Shown one piece after another: positions 1 through 11,085 of a stretch of 64,000 nt of DNA. The stretch's first letter is position 1, and each line of letters starts with the position of its first letter. Source of the stretch: Colocasia esculenta. Lineage: Eukaryota > Streptophyta > Magnoliopsida > Alismatales > Araceae. The stretch is from assembly GCA_014218235.1 (NCBI GenBank), contig CM024759.1:72580042-72644041 (forward strand). The letters run 5' to 3'. Made by a program: the position numbers and the translations under genes. A model generated the notes under the pieces. That model saw nothing but the letters and a program-made list of their open reading frames with translations. It ran no database searches and was not told the origin of the DNA.

Positions 1-1018
1 CCGGGGCGCTGCCCCCGGACCCCCGTGACCAGACCCCCTGAGGAAGCACCGTGGAAGAATGGACGATATCCAGAAATATTAGAAAAACACTCTTGCGAGG
101 CAAAAGAAGACCATTTGTGGCGTTACGACGCAACTTGAAAATTTGTCCGCGGTGGAGCCAAATTCGCGTGTCTACATATATGATCCATTGAGGTGTCTAG
201 AAATCACCTAATTGAATGCAAGATTGATCTGGGTAATTTCCACACTGTTATTGAATGATTGATTGAATTGTATATGTGAAATGGCCAAATCTAGTGTACA
301 TGTCATCGTTATTGAACCCTATATGTCATTGTCCATTGAATTCTACGGAATTCAACATGAGATATCCATTGTATACATTATCGAATCTCTTCTATATGTC
401 AAGTGATCGTACTGTCATCATTATCATTGATAATTGTTCTGTCCTATCTGAGAATTGTCATGAATTGTTACCGAACCATCCTTGTACATGTTATAGCTTG
501 AAACAGTTTCCATCGTTATTGACATGAGTATTGCATGATAGTATTGCCACTGTTAACATGTTAATTACGTAAAGCATGCCCGCACCATGAGATGTAAATC
601 CTACTGAGCGCTAGTGCGCTCACACCTATTATCCCTAATATTTTTAAGTAATGATTATGAAGAATTGGAGAATGATGGGACCGAGGACGAGTGATGAGTT
701 GCTCAACTGTACCCGTCCTTATAATTGGTCAGCCAAGAAGATTAGAATTGAAAGAGTCTGTAATAGATAGGTTTATTTCCTTTAATGACTTATATATTTG
801 AAATACAATATTGGGCCTGTGTTTGGCTCTGATGATGTAAGGTTTTAAATTAGTTTGATGAAAATGAAATAAAGAGTATTAATTGGCTGACAATATTATT
901 GTCTCAAGTCTTGTGTTATACTTAGTTGTTACTCTGAATTACTCGACTGTGATACTCATACTTATATCGTTCACGCATCCCGATATTTATTTCTGTTGTT
1001 AAATGTCGGGGCGTGACA
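1..1018 (+). mobile_element. Probable LTR remnant (Ty3/gypsy type)
   Basis: The segment ends in a GTCGGGGCGTGACA-like 3' terminus typical of plant gypsy LTRs. It contains a GAGCGCTAGTGCGCTC motif near 605 resembling the 'CTGAGCG...GCTCA' blocks common in such LTRs. The solo LTR at 22873-25323 ends similarly when read on the minus strand. The 5' end is outside the window and no coding sequence is present. The assignment rests only on terminal similarity. Confidence 0.33.
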
Positions 1019-3178
1019 CTGACTCTGAGGCACGTTCTTCCTATCTTTCCAGAAATTTGACTTTTTCTTCAAAATAATATTTTGCATCAATAATTTATGT
1101 TAATTAATGATTGTTTCTTTCTTAATCATGCTAAATAATGATAAAACATATCATAAAAGATGATTAACCCTCATTAATCATGCATGATTGATCTTTCTTG
1201 TGTCATCCCCTTGAATCCTTTTATATATGCTTAAACTATAATCAAGCCCTTATTATATTTTGATATTGTCAATTAAATCTCTGTGTCTATTGATCCTAAA
1301 AAAAATTTCATTGTTTGTTTTCTCATGATAATTTTCATGAACATATGATCTTTCTTATTTATATGCAAACCCTTGTTTTAATTATTATTTCCAAATGATA
1401 CATGATAAATGTACAATCATTACCGATGTTTTCGTGAACCATGTCACTTTGTGTGGCATACTTCTACCATCATCATTTTATCGAAACATCCCTCAATAAA
1501 GTTAGGACCTTTCGTTGATTATTCTTTTTGTTGAATTGGAATTGTTTCATTGTGATCTCCGTAAATCTCTACTAGTCATAGATTTTCACATGGTCACTAA
1601 ACAAGTTGTACTTCAAACTTTTTTAAAAACACTCTCGAACTTTACTGCATATTTTGATCTGCCTTTAAGTAAAATATGTGTATTGTGCATGAACATGTCT
1701 ACCTTCACAATCGCGTTCATAATGCGCCTGTGACCCCATCTGCGTCTTTACCTTAAACACACTTTGTACCTCGACCGCGTTATATTAATGGCGGTTAAGG
1801 TCCTGACCGCGTTCAACTCAACACTGCCGGTAGCTTGTGTATGCTGTGCATATCATGTTTTTTGAAGTTTTCTCACCCCGTACGTGTTCTACTAGTTCTT
1901 CTGTACATCTCTAAAAGGTCAAAAAGTTTTTCTTTTTCTATCGCAATCATCTTATACTTTCTATTATTCGTATTTGACTTATTTCTTAGAACTCGTTGGC
2001 CATTAAATAATATTGTCTAGATAAATATGGATCTTAGATCCACAACATAATGTTTGGCTTTAATGGGGTCTGATCTGGTTCAGAGAAGAGCACCTGAAAA
2101 TTATTAGTGTTTGCAAGAGTTAATTGACAAAAGTGTTGATATTGCACCGAAGTGTATAACTTGTTTGATTAATCTATGACAATCATCTCGTGAAAATATT
2201 GTTTTATTTGCTATTACTTGACTTATACATGTGCCCTTGGTTGCCAAATATCTAATTATTATCATGCTACTTGTTATTATATCTCTTCTTGTTGGAATAA
2301 TCGTCTTTGCTATCCATATGGTAATCTTGTTATTTTCCTATCAATTTATTTACTTGTTATTTTATTATATTTATTAACATGTTAATCACTTAAAATCCGC
2401 CTGATCATGAGATAATCCAATGGTGTGTCATGCACATCTAATTACTACATGTGTTTTTCAGATGAGTCAGATGATCAATGTGTATGACGATGGGGAGTGA
2501 TGAGCATCCTACACTATCATTGAGGAGTTATCTAGATTGTCATTGACGTAGTAGTAGAATGGTAAAAAAAAAAGTAGCAGAATTTCTTATTTATATTAGT
2601 TTGATATACTTGTCATGATGGATCCTATATAATGACTATGAATTAGTGGTTGTAATAAAATCTAATAATTTGATGTCAATAAAATAACAAATTTAATATT
2701 ATGTTCAATGTTGTCACTTAAAATTAAGTTATACTTTAATATTTGCTATGATTTACTCGTTTGATTGATATATATCTGCACGTTTTGATGTTCCGCATCA
2801 TAATATGATACAGACCTAAACTCATCCGACCTTGTGTGCAGCGTTGTTACCGAACAATATTCAATGTGGGTCCATTTTACCTTCGATTGAGCTAATAGGC
2901 CAGTCGATTGGGCTACTATCATAGGTCTCACGATTCTTTCCACCACATAACTAATATATCAAATTTTATGAACTACCCAGGGGACAAATGATATATATCA
3001 AATTCCGTGGTTGATAAGTTCATAAGTGAGAAATGTCCAACATCAAATTGTTGAAATAAATTATAAAAGTAAAACTTCTATGATGGTCGTGTAACATCTC
3101 ACATTTTAAAGCCCCAAAACTTAATGGATTAGATTAAATTAGGCCATTAAGTTTGGCCATTTCCTCAACATAACTCCA
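1019..3178. other. AT-rich intergenic sequence, no gene seen
   Basis: No convincing exon, domain or RNA gene is visible. A block at about 2375-2420 repeats, with many changes, a block at about 552-600 (shared core TTAACATGTTAAT...ATGAGAT). This suggests an older copy of the same LTR family. The short open frames here have no recognisable features. Confidence 0.4.
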
Positions 3179-3568
3179 ATGGGAATTAGGGATGTCAATT
3201 GGACCGGGCCGGCCCGGTATAACTCGGGCTTGGGCTTTATTTTTTTTATCTATTTTTAAATTTCAGCCCGGCCCGGTCCGGAATAAATCTGGGCCGATTC
3301 CGGGCTTTGCATGGCCCGGCCCGCCCGGCCCGGCGGCCCGCTCACCCCGCGCCCACGCAGGCGCCCATGCACGCCCACCGTGCCCACGCCCCGCGCCCAC
3401 GCAGGATCGCCCCGCGCCACCCGCCTCGCTCCTCGCGCCCCCGCCGCCTCGCACCCCCCGCCTCGCTCCCCACGCCCCCACCTCGCGCCCCACGCCTCGC
3501 TCCCCACGCCCCCGCCTTGCTCCCCGTGCCCCCACCTCACGCCCCACGTCACTACAACAAAAAGCGCA

Positions 3569-4235
3569 TATAGAGACCGAATATTTTGGTCCCTATTCGG
3601 TCCCTATTCGGTCCCTATTTTGGGACCGAATAGGGACCAAAAATTTCGGTCCCAAATATAGAGACCGAAATAGTTCGATCTCTATTCGGTCCCAAAATAG
3701 GGACCGAATAGGGACTGAAATATTTCGGTCTCTATATTTTGGGACCGATTATTTCGGTCCCTATTCGGTCACTATTTGAGGACCGAATAGGGACCGAAAT
3801 AATTTGGTCTCTATATTTTGGGACCGATTTATTTCAGTCCCTATTTAGAGACCGAATAGAGACCGAAATATTTCGGTCTCTATATTTGGGACTGAAATAT
3901 TTCAGTCCCTATTCGGTCCTTAAATAGTGACTGAATAGGGACCGAAAAATTCAGTCACTATTCGGTCCCTATTTTGGGACCGAATAGTGACCGAAATTTT
4001 CGGTCTCTATATTTGGGACCGATTGGATTCGGTCACTATTCGGTCCCAAAATAGGGACCGAATCGGTCCCAAAATAGGGACCGAATAGTGACCGAATTTT
4101 TCGGTCTCTATATTTGGGACTGATTAATCTCAGTCACAATTCGGTCACAAAATAGTGACCGAAAGTTTCGGTCTTTATATTTTGGGACCGATTATGTTCG
4201 GTCACAATCGGTCACTATTCGGCGATGAAATTGTT
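3569..4235. repeat. Left subterminal repeat array of the CACTA element
   Basis: More than 25 degenerate copies of GGGACCGAATAG and its complement CTATTCGGTCCC are packed here, head-to-head and tail-to-tail, so the single strand can fold extensively. In En/Spm elements such subterminal motifs bind the element-encoded DNA-binding protein. That role here is inferred by family. Confidence 0.8.
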
Positions 4236-4673
4236 CTCTCTAATTGGCGACAGAATTTTCGTCGTTGATCCGTCGCTGTTTAGAGTATACTTAACTAACA
4301 AGTGTTGCTAACTATTAATTATATTATTTATTAGTAGTTTAGTTATATTATAGATATAGTTATCTATATTTATTATATATGGAATATATATTATTTTAAA
4401 AAATAAATAAAACAAATACAAATTTATTAGTTACACTTTTAGTTTATTGAATATATGTGTACATTATATGTTATTTTACTTAATTTTCATTAACCATTGG
4501 TGCTAACTATTACCTATTTTATTTATATTATGGTAGTTTAGCTATATTATATATACAATTATTTGAATTATTCAAATAAATATATATATATTATATATAA
4601 TTGTTATATAAAATAAAATAAGGTGAAGATAAATATATACAATATAAATTTATAAGTTACGTTTTTGTCTAGT

Positions 4674-4715
<42 letters not shown>

Positions 4716-4950
4716 TGCATTACATATTTGTAAATGTATTATATTGTTTAGTGAATATAATTATATGATAAAACATTATGCTTAAAATATATTATATTAT
4801 TTATTATATATTCAAAATAGTAATGTTTAACTTTTATATTTCATATGAGATATATATATTATACTCATTTAATATTATGTAACTCATCGATTAGATTTTA
4901 GATTGAGAGCGAATCTGACAGGCAGATTTTTTATTATGATGAAATCCAAC
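4236..4950. other. Very AT-rich CACTA interior with (TA)n tract
   Basis: After the subterminal array the sequence is almost purely A and T. It includes an uninterrupted TA run at about 4676-4711. No coding potential is seen. Confidence 0.5.
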
Positions 4951-4959
4951 GGTTCGATT

Positions 4960-5475
4960 TTGATTGACAATATGTTCAATGGTTAGATCTTGATCAAATT
5001 TAGATTGGGAGTGAATTCGACTGTCAAACTCAAATCCAACAATCAGGATTTAGATCTGTAACAAATTCAATGTGTGAATCGTGATTAGATTGTTATAGAT
5101 TGACAACAAATCTAACTGATTAGATATATATAGATCGAAAGTGAATTCAATGGTCAGATCTTTGATCAAATGAATATCGATAGTGAATCCAACTGTCACA
5201 TTTTGTTCAAACTTAAATCCAGCGATTAGGATTTGGACCTAGAGAAAATCCAATGTAGGGATCTTGATCATATTATTTTAGGTTGGTAACAAACCCAACT
5301 GATCAAGTATACATAGATCGAGAGCGAATCTAATGATCGAATTTTAGATTGAATGAAATCCAATATTGTGTTGACTATCTGAAGAGTATAGTCGACTCTC
5401 TGAAGGATAGTGTCAACTCTATGAAGAGTAGAGTCGACTCTATGAAGGATATGTGTTGACTCTCTCTTGCTTTTC
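4960..5475. repeat. Degenerate tandem duplications inside the CACTA element
   Basis: A unit of roughly 170-185 bp is present at least twice (compare TCAATGGTTAGATCTTGATC near 4976 with the similar block near 5147, and CTAACTGATTAGATATATA near 5112 with its relative near 5296). Positions 5375-5475 then carry about four copies of a 25-bp unit centred on GTCGACTCTCTGAAGGATA. The copies are diverged. Confidence 0.55.
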
Positions 5476-5519
5476 TATGCTTGTTAATCAAGAGATTGGT
5501 CTTAACAAAATTAACCTCA

Positions 5520-5625
5520 CACTACAAGAAAGCTGATACATGTAGACGACTGTAGATCGTGGTCGTCTACAAAAAGTAACATTTGTAGACGACTATTTTC
5601 AATCGTCTACATATATCTATCTATG
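5520..5625. mobile_element. Second CACTA-like terminus with TGTAGACGAC repeats
   Basis: CACTACAAGAAAGCTGATAC begins at 5520. It is followed by direct and inverted copies of GTAGACGACT (about 5543-5620), a different subterminal motif from the outer element. This is therefore a terminus of another CACTA family nested in, or fused into, the interior. No matching opposite end was found. Confidence 0.55.
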
Positions 5626-6003
5626 TCTAATATATATATATACGTACATAGATATATATCTATGTATCTATAATCTATATCTCCAATCTATATATCTATA
5701 TCTATTAGCACATAGATATATATCTATGTATCTATAATCTATATCTCTAATCTATATATCTATAATTTATATCTATATATCCATATATATAATCTATATA
5801 TATGTATCTATAATCTATACTATATATTTCATTTTATATTAAATCCTATTCATTTTTTACATTTATATTAATACATTGAAATTAATATTCTGATGGATAC
5901 ATAAATATTAGTAATTTTAGTTTGTAAATTAATATTTAAATATAATTTATAAGATCTTACTATTTTAAATGCAAATAATAAAAAATTAATATTTAACTTA
6001 TAA

Positions 6004-6150
6004 TCACTACAAGAAAAGGGAGTATTAGGGACGGAGTATTGGCGACGGCTCTAAAAAGCCGTCGCTAAAAAGAGTATTTGCGACGGCTATAAAAAAAGTC
6101 GTCCCCAAAAGTATAGTATTGGGGACGACTCTAAAAAGCCATGATAAAAA
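6004..6150. mobile_element. Third CACTA-like terminus with GCGACGGC repeats
   Basis: CACTACAAGAAAAGGGAGTA begins at 6004. It is followed by GCGACGGCTCTAAAAAGCCG-type direct and inverted repeats to about 6150. This is the layout of a CACTA end with its own subterminal motif, different from both the outer element and the 5520 end. The gene-fragment region starts directly after it, so this may be the terminus of the element that captured those fragments. No opposite end was found. Confidence 0.5.
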
Positions 6151-6163
6151 AAGGTAACACACA

Positions 6164-6415
6164 GTGACTTTTATAGCTATTTCATTCCAACATACTACTA
6201 ACAATATCTATTCTGCTTTTAGGGTGAGAGTTATAGATATGTACTGTTTGCACATAAATTCTTCAAAAACTCGATCTTTTTGTAGCACGTCCTCTCTGAG
6301 TGTTAATAACGAAGGATCTGTAAGGGAGAAATGGTTGGTAGAGGACAAGGATGGAGTGATCATTGTTGACCACAGATCGAGGTGCCAAGAATCTAATCTA
6401 ATGCTCAGTGAGTAG
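6164..6415 (+). other. Exon-like open frame, unrecognised
   Basis: An open frame preceded by a pyrimidine-rich tract and an AG near 6221 ends at 6415 after the residues VDHRSRCQESNLMLSE. Its composition is more protein-like than the surrounding AT-rich sequence. It lies just upstream of the recognised captured gene fragments and could be another one. I do not recognise a family. Confidence 0.22.
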
Positions 6416-7305
6416 AAGTTGTCTTTACTTTCTTGCTTTGGTTCTATTAGTTTGCAGCACTCAAATTATTTCTTTGGATGTTCTATTTTGGAGATTTTTT
6501 TTTCTTTAACTAAATTGGAATTACTCTTTATGTCTTGCTACCACAGATGTGTTTGTTGAGATGTCATCTAACCAAGTATTAAAAATAAAACAACCCCCTG
6601 GGAATAGTGGGGAAAAAAACTTCCTATGTTACATGTTGAAATATAAAAATATATGAAAGTTGAATATGTGTTCTCCCTACCTCTCTCTGCAACCGTTTGA
6701 TAAGGAATTCAGGTTGCTTGATATCAGAAATGTTTTTTGTTATGGCATTAATCTATTTTTGCTTAATAGTTAAAACAACCACCCAGTCTCATTAGTCTAT
6801 TTTTGCTCAAGAATTTTGATATACAATATGAACTTCGCTCATATGAAGCTCTTGATTTTCACCCATTTAGAAGGTGAGAACTCCCTAGATGTTTCTGTCA
6901 ATATATAAAATATTCAGCATCCATACTTCAAAAACATAGGTGAGACAATCATCTCAATTTGACCAATGGAATTTTCAGATCTACCTACTTTACATGGAGA
7001 TCATGTAACTAATTTGTTAAACATCAATCCTCAATCACAATGTTAAGCATTATTTCTCCTAATCACACAAATTTACAATGTTAATTTTTTTTCTTCTCTG
7101 TCTGCATGCCCCTAGATGTGTGCATGAAGGAGATTTCTTAGTACTTGGAATGTTGTGTTATGTATTTAATAAATTGTGTTGGCTTACCCATCTTTTTATT
7201 AATATATATTTTTTGTAAAATATGATGACAGGTTTTGTTTGGAACACGTGCGAAAATCGAGCTAGTTGCTTTCATCTTTGGAGGCACTTTGTTCAGGTAA
7301 GATCT

Positions 7306-7548
7306 AGCAAGCCTGGGTGGTGGCTCATCTCTATTTAATCCAGCGAGCCTGGGTGGTGGCTCATTTTTATTTAATCCAGCGAGCCTGGGTGGTGGCTCAT
7401 TTTTATTTAATCCAACGAGTCTGGGTGGTGGCTCATTTTTATTTAATCCAGCGAGCTTGGGTACATGCTCATTTTTATTTAATACAGCGAGCCTGGGTGG
7501 TGGCTCATTTTTATTTAATCCAGCGAGCCTGGGTGGTGGCTCAACTTT
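7306..7548. repeat. 36-bp minisatellite, 7 copies
   Basis: Seven units start at 7306, 7342, 7378, 7414, 7450, 7486 and 7522, each close to AGCGAGCCTGGGTGGTGGCT followed by CATTTTTATTTAATCC. The unit length is a multiple of three, so both strands stay open and spell repeated peptides (PPPRLAGLNKNE on the minus strand). The resulting 199-codon minus-strand frame (7138-7737) and 103-codon plus frame are consequences of the repeat, not evidence of a gene. Confidence 0.85.
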
Positions 7549-8136
7549 TATATTATGTGTGGATGCGTGAATATATTTTTTACAGGATGTGTGAATGTAT
7601 TTTAATGCAGGATGCAAACATTGGATGAATTTCAAACTATTGTAACAAAGCAAAGCAAAGCTCAGGCCTACCATTATCCCCTTTCTTAAGTCCATGAACA
7701 TAAAACCATCACAAAAAAGGTAATTTCTGATGTTCATTGTAGACTACTTTAATACTAGAATTTTAGGAGGGCAGCAAGAAAGACCTAGAGTTTGACTGAA
7801 GATGAGCAAAGGCAATTTTAGATGTTCATTGTAGACTGCAAAAAACTTAGAATTTCACTGAAGATGAGCAAAGCCAATTTCTGATGGTCATTATAGAGTG
7901 CTTTAGCTGAATTGTATCTGTAAACTTTAGCAGTCTACTAGATGAGCAAAGGCATTTTGTTTTATTAGATACTTTACTGTTAGGATTAGGTCTCTGCTGA
8001 AGGTTTAGCAGTCTACTAGATGGGCATTTCATATTGACTTTAAATTTCAGATTACAAAGATGTCATTGATTTGGACTTTGTTTGGTGGTTAATGGCTATA
8101 GATGATATATAAGTGAATTTATTAAAGTCTGAATAG

Positions 8137-8295
8137 CACACTTTGGCTTGTTGATTTTGCTAGAAGTGAGAGGCTAGCAAAGACAGATGTGCAAGGGGAG
8201 AGGCTTAAGGAAGCTCAAACATCAATAGATCCATTTTAGCTCTTGGACATGTCATTTCTGCACTTGCCACAAAAAAACAGTCATATCCCTTTCAG
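8137..8295 (+). pseudogene. Captured kinesin-14 motor-domain exon, frameshifted
   Basis: Translation gives LWLVDFARSERLAK followed by TDVQGERLKEAQ. After a frame change it continues LALGHVISALATKKQ, ending at an AG|gtaag splice donor (8295/8296). This is the switch-II region of a kinesin-14 motor (family motif VDLAGSE, then GERLKEAQ, then ALGDVISALA). The LAGSE loop reads FARSE here, and a missing base after KEAQ breaks the frame and produces a stop. Neighbouring kinesin exons were not found. It lies inside the CACTA element with fragments of two unrelated genes, so it is a captured and decayed piece, not a functional gene. Confidence 0.72.
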
Positions 8296-8778
8296 GTAAG
8301 TACTATATCATGTCACTTGCATCAAGATCCATTCATAAAAATAATTCATTGATTTCTGATAGGCAGCACCATGATATGTTTTTTGCTTGAGAATTGTTTT
8401 CATGATTTTACAGTAATATTCATCTGACTTGGTCTGGTTGGGCTGAAACTGGTTGCTGGGGAAACCATCACTTAAAACAACATCATATTTAATGTACCAA
8501 GTGTTTAACTTTTCATTGTGCTTACTAGTTTGATTTGCATTTGTTCATGTACTCAAGTGGTCCAAGTAAAAAGTATGAGCTACATGTTCTAGTAACCACT
8601 CTTAGAAATTCTGGGCATATATCAAACCTGGGAACATTTTCTGCTAGAAATCTTCTGTAGGATATATACATATTTTATGGTCCATTGTTTTATTTTAACC
8701 CAGGTCTTTATTGTACTTGATGTCTATATTTTAGTGATTTGCTATATATTATGACATGTATTCTCTGGTAATGCACAG

Positions 8779-8859
8779 GGCTTATATGGTGAATCTACTT
8801 ACTCGCAGCCACCAGCAGTCCAAAATCAAGGATATAATCAAGATGTAGATATGAAGTAG
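8779..8859 (+). other. Exon-like fragment ending in a stop, unrecognised
   Basis: An AG acceptor at 8777-8778 opens a frame reading GLYGESTYSQPPAVQNQGYN and ending DVDMK-stop. Low-complexity Q/Y/P-rich C-termini like this occur in plant RNA-binding proteins, but no family can be assigned. Its position between the kinesin and DUF547 fragments makes a fourth captured fragment possible. Confidence 0.25.
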
Positions 8860-9284
8860 ACATGCATAATGCGAGCAAATGAAGCCTATCTTTCATTGTT
8901 TTTTGCTTAAGAATTGTTTTCAATCAGGACCAAACTGATCAGGTTTATGAGGTAGCAAAACCAAGAACCACAACCTGGTTTTCTCAAATTGGTGTGCATG
9001 CCAACAATTGTGGATATTTACTTGCTTGAATTTGCACAGAATTTTATTTTCTATCAAATTAAGTTGAAAAGGGTTGAAGAGTGATGCAGCATCATGTAAA
9101 CCTCATGAACAAAATATAAGAAAGATGAACCAATGGAAATGGTTGAAAAGCAATGCAGCATCAAATCAAGGAAGGATGGACTTTTCTTCAGATTCAAACC
9201 CAATGGACTTCTTGTCAATTATTCTCCAAATAAGACCTTCAGCATATTCTCCAAATGAAACAGTAAGGAACTTGCTCTTATAAT

Positions 9285-9495
9285 TATGAACTTCAGAATT
9301 CTGAAGTTCAAAAATTCTGAACCCTGCTCAGAGTTCAGAAATGAAAAAAGACTGTAAATCTCATGCGTATGGTTCTTAGACTCTGTAGATCTGATGTATA
9401 TGGTGCTTATAATTCAGAATTCTGAAGTTCAGAAATGAGGAACACAGAATGAGCAGAGTTCAGAATTTTGAAGTTCAGAATTTCTGAACTTCAAA
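9285..9495. repeat. Inverted repeat built on TTCAGAATTCTGAA units
   Basis: The block at 9288-9345 and the block at about 9415-9490 are imperfect reverse complements. Both are composed of AGAATTCTGAAGTTCA-type palindromic units. A transcript would fold into a long stem with a loop of about 70 bases. No TIR-plus-TSD structure was evident, so an element type is not assigned. Confidence 0.5.
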
Positions 9496-10095
9496 ACTCT
9501 ACTTAGAATTCTATGCTCAGCTTTTGGATTTGCAGTCTTCCTTGACTACAAAGTATTTGGTTAATAGATTTCTTTGTTTTCAAAGTTTTTTTTTCTCTAG
9601 TTTTTCATGTTTGCATCAGCTGTAAGTCATTTGCTTCATTTTAGAATGAGTGTCATTATGGTTCTACTTTGTGCTATATCAATTGTTAGGATGGGGTCTT
9701 TCTTCTTTTATTAGACTAGCGATGCATATAATTTGACGATCTCAACTATGGTGGACATGAAGTATACTGTTTAATGTGTCCTGCTTGTTTTATCATCTAT
9801 TAGCATGAGTGTTTAGATTAGCCAGAGGATCTGGTAAATTATAGTTTTATTCATCAGCTTGTTGGGGGAAGCTTTGATTGTCCATGAGTGATCTAAGTAC
9901 TATGATGATTTGGAAGGAAATTTGGACCAATTTTGTATGTTCATATATGACCAATAATACTATATGTGGAGATTCCCTACATCTATGTAATATCTTTTTG
10001 TTAAACCTACATAATAAAAGGCTTCAAAATTTTCTGTGGGGGTTTCAAAGCTATGAGTATGTATGCTGATGAGTTGAATTGTTGGCTGATTTCAG

Positions 10096-10275
10096 GTGAG
10101 AGTGTATACAGCATCTCAAGTTGAGAATGAGTTGGAAATTGCTAAAAGAGATTACTTGCAGGCAGCAGTTGGCATCTCCAACACCAACAAGATGGCTATC
10201 CCAAAGTTGTTGTACTGGTATATGCATGATTTTGCAAAGGATGTTGAATCATTGATGGATTGGATTTGCCTGTAG
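10096..10275 (+). pseudogene. Captured DUF547 gene exon
   Basis: A TTTCAG acceptor precedes a 59-codon frame that begins [20 protein letters not shown], contains [17 protein letters not shown] and DWICL, and then stops. This matches the C-terminal part of the plant DUF547 domain (family pattern: pkLLdwYmlDFakDlesLldWI), found in plant proteins with an N-terminal leucine-zipper region. The frame is intact over its length, but the remainder of the gene is absent. Its biochemical function is unknown in the family. Confidence 0.74.
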
Positions 10276-10574
10276 CTGCCTATATATGATGTCTTTCCTT
10301 ATTGGAAGAGGCTTTTATAACTTGCCATGTGAATGTGATGTCTGGAGTGGCAAAACATGAGAGTCAAGTTAATGAGAGTGAGGAATATATTTTAAGCTGA
10401 CATTGGTGTCTAAAAAGTATGCAGGTCAATTCTAGATATGTTCAAAATAAATGTTTTTCTAGATGTCAGGAGTCAAATTAATAAATATGAGGTCTTAGGT
10501 ATATAATCTAATCAACTTGAACACATTTTTTTTAATCTTTCAGTTCAATTTCAAAATATACGTAAAATCAGTGA

Positions 10575-10657
10575 CATGGGCCTTTTTGTATGCCTACACT
10601 TGTACATTCTTTCTTATTTTCATTAATATACTTGTGGTACCATTCACTTTAAAAAAA
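10575..10657 (+). mobile_element. LINE 3' tail (short copy)
   Basis: The sequence CCTACACTTGTACATTCTTT, then a TTAATATACTTGTGG-type stretch ending in a short A run, resembles the 3' ends at 47374-47550 and 63170-63317. It is probably a 5'-truncated L1-type insertion within the CACTA interior. Confidence 0.4.
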
Positions 10658-10732
10658 GGTTCAATACCACTTATCAATGTTTTTTTTTCTGAATCACTTT
10701 TTTAATTGTGGATCATTTCACTGGTTATTCAG

Positions 10733-10813
10733 GAAAAACGGATGAGGAAAATTGTGTTGAAGGGAATGGGGCAAGCTATCAACAAGACAGTTGCCATTGC
10801 AGAAGTTATAAAG
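10733..10813 (+). pseudogene. Captured Alba-domain gene exon
   Basis: The 27-codon exon follows a TTCAG acceptor and ends at AAG|gttagc. It encodes EKRMRKIVLKG followed by MGQAINKTVAIAEVIK. This is the conserved alpha-helical core of plant Alba DNA/RNA-binding proteins (family pattern: I.LkAMGrAInktVtiAEiiK). Both splice sites look intact. No further Alba exon was found, and the neighbouring fragments are from unrelated genes, so it is a captured fragment. Confidence 0.74.
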
Positions 10814-11085
10814 GTTAGCTCTGAATTTAGTATATAGTTATCCTTTTGTAATTTGTAATATCTTTTTATCTTCTATCAAGGACAATTTGTTGGTTCCTAT
10901 CTCTTTCCTCATCTCTGTTTCATTTATTGTATGAATTTTTTTTCTAGTGTTTCTCATAAAAAAATGTTACCTTATTGAAATTGTTTAGCTATTTGGGGAA
11001 GGATTAAAAGAAGGAATCCACATAGCATGCCAAGAATTCTTGAACTTTGCCCCTCTGTTTGTATTATAGGCACTCATTGTTATTG

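Noticed and set aside
3192..3661. Proline/arginine-rich open frames on both strands
   Set aside because: They arise from the GC-rich CCCGCGCCCACGC-type tract of the hAT-like element. Frames are open on several phases and both strands, with no domain.
7138..7737. 199-codon minus-strand frame as a gene
   Set aside because: Most of it is the translation of the 36-bp minisatellite. No start context, domain or splice pattern supports it.
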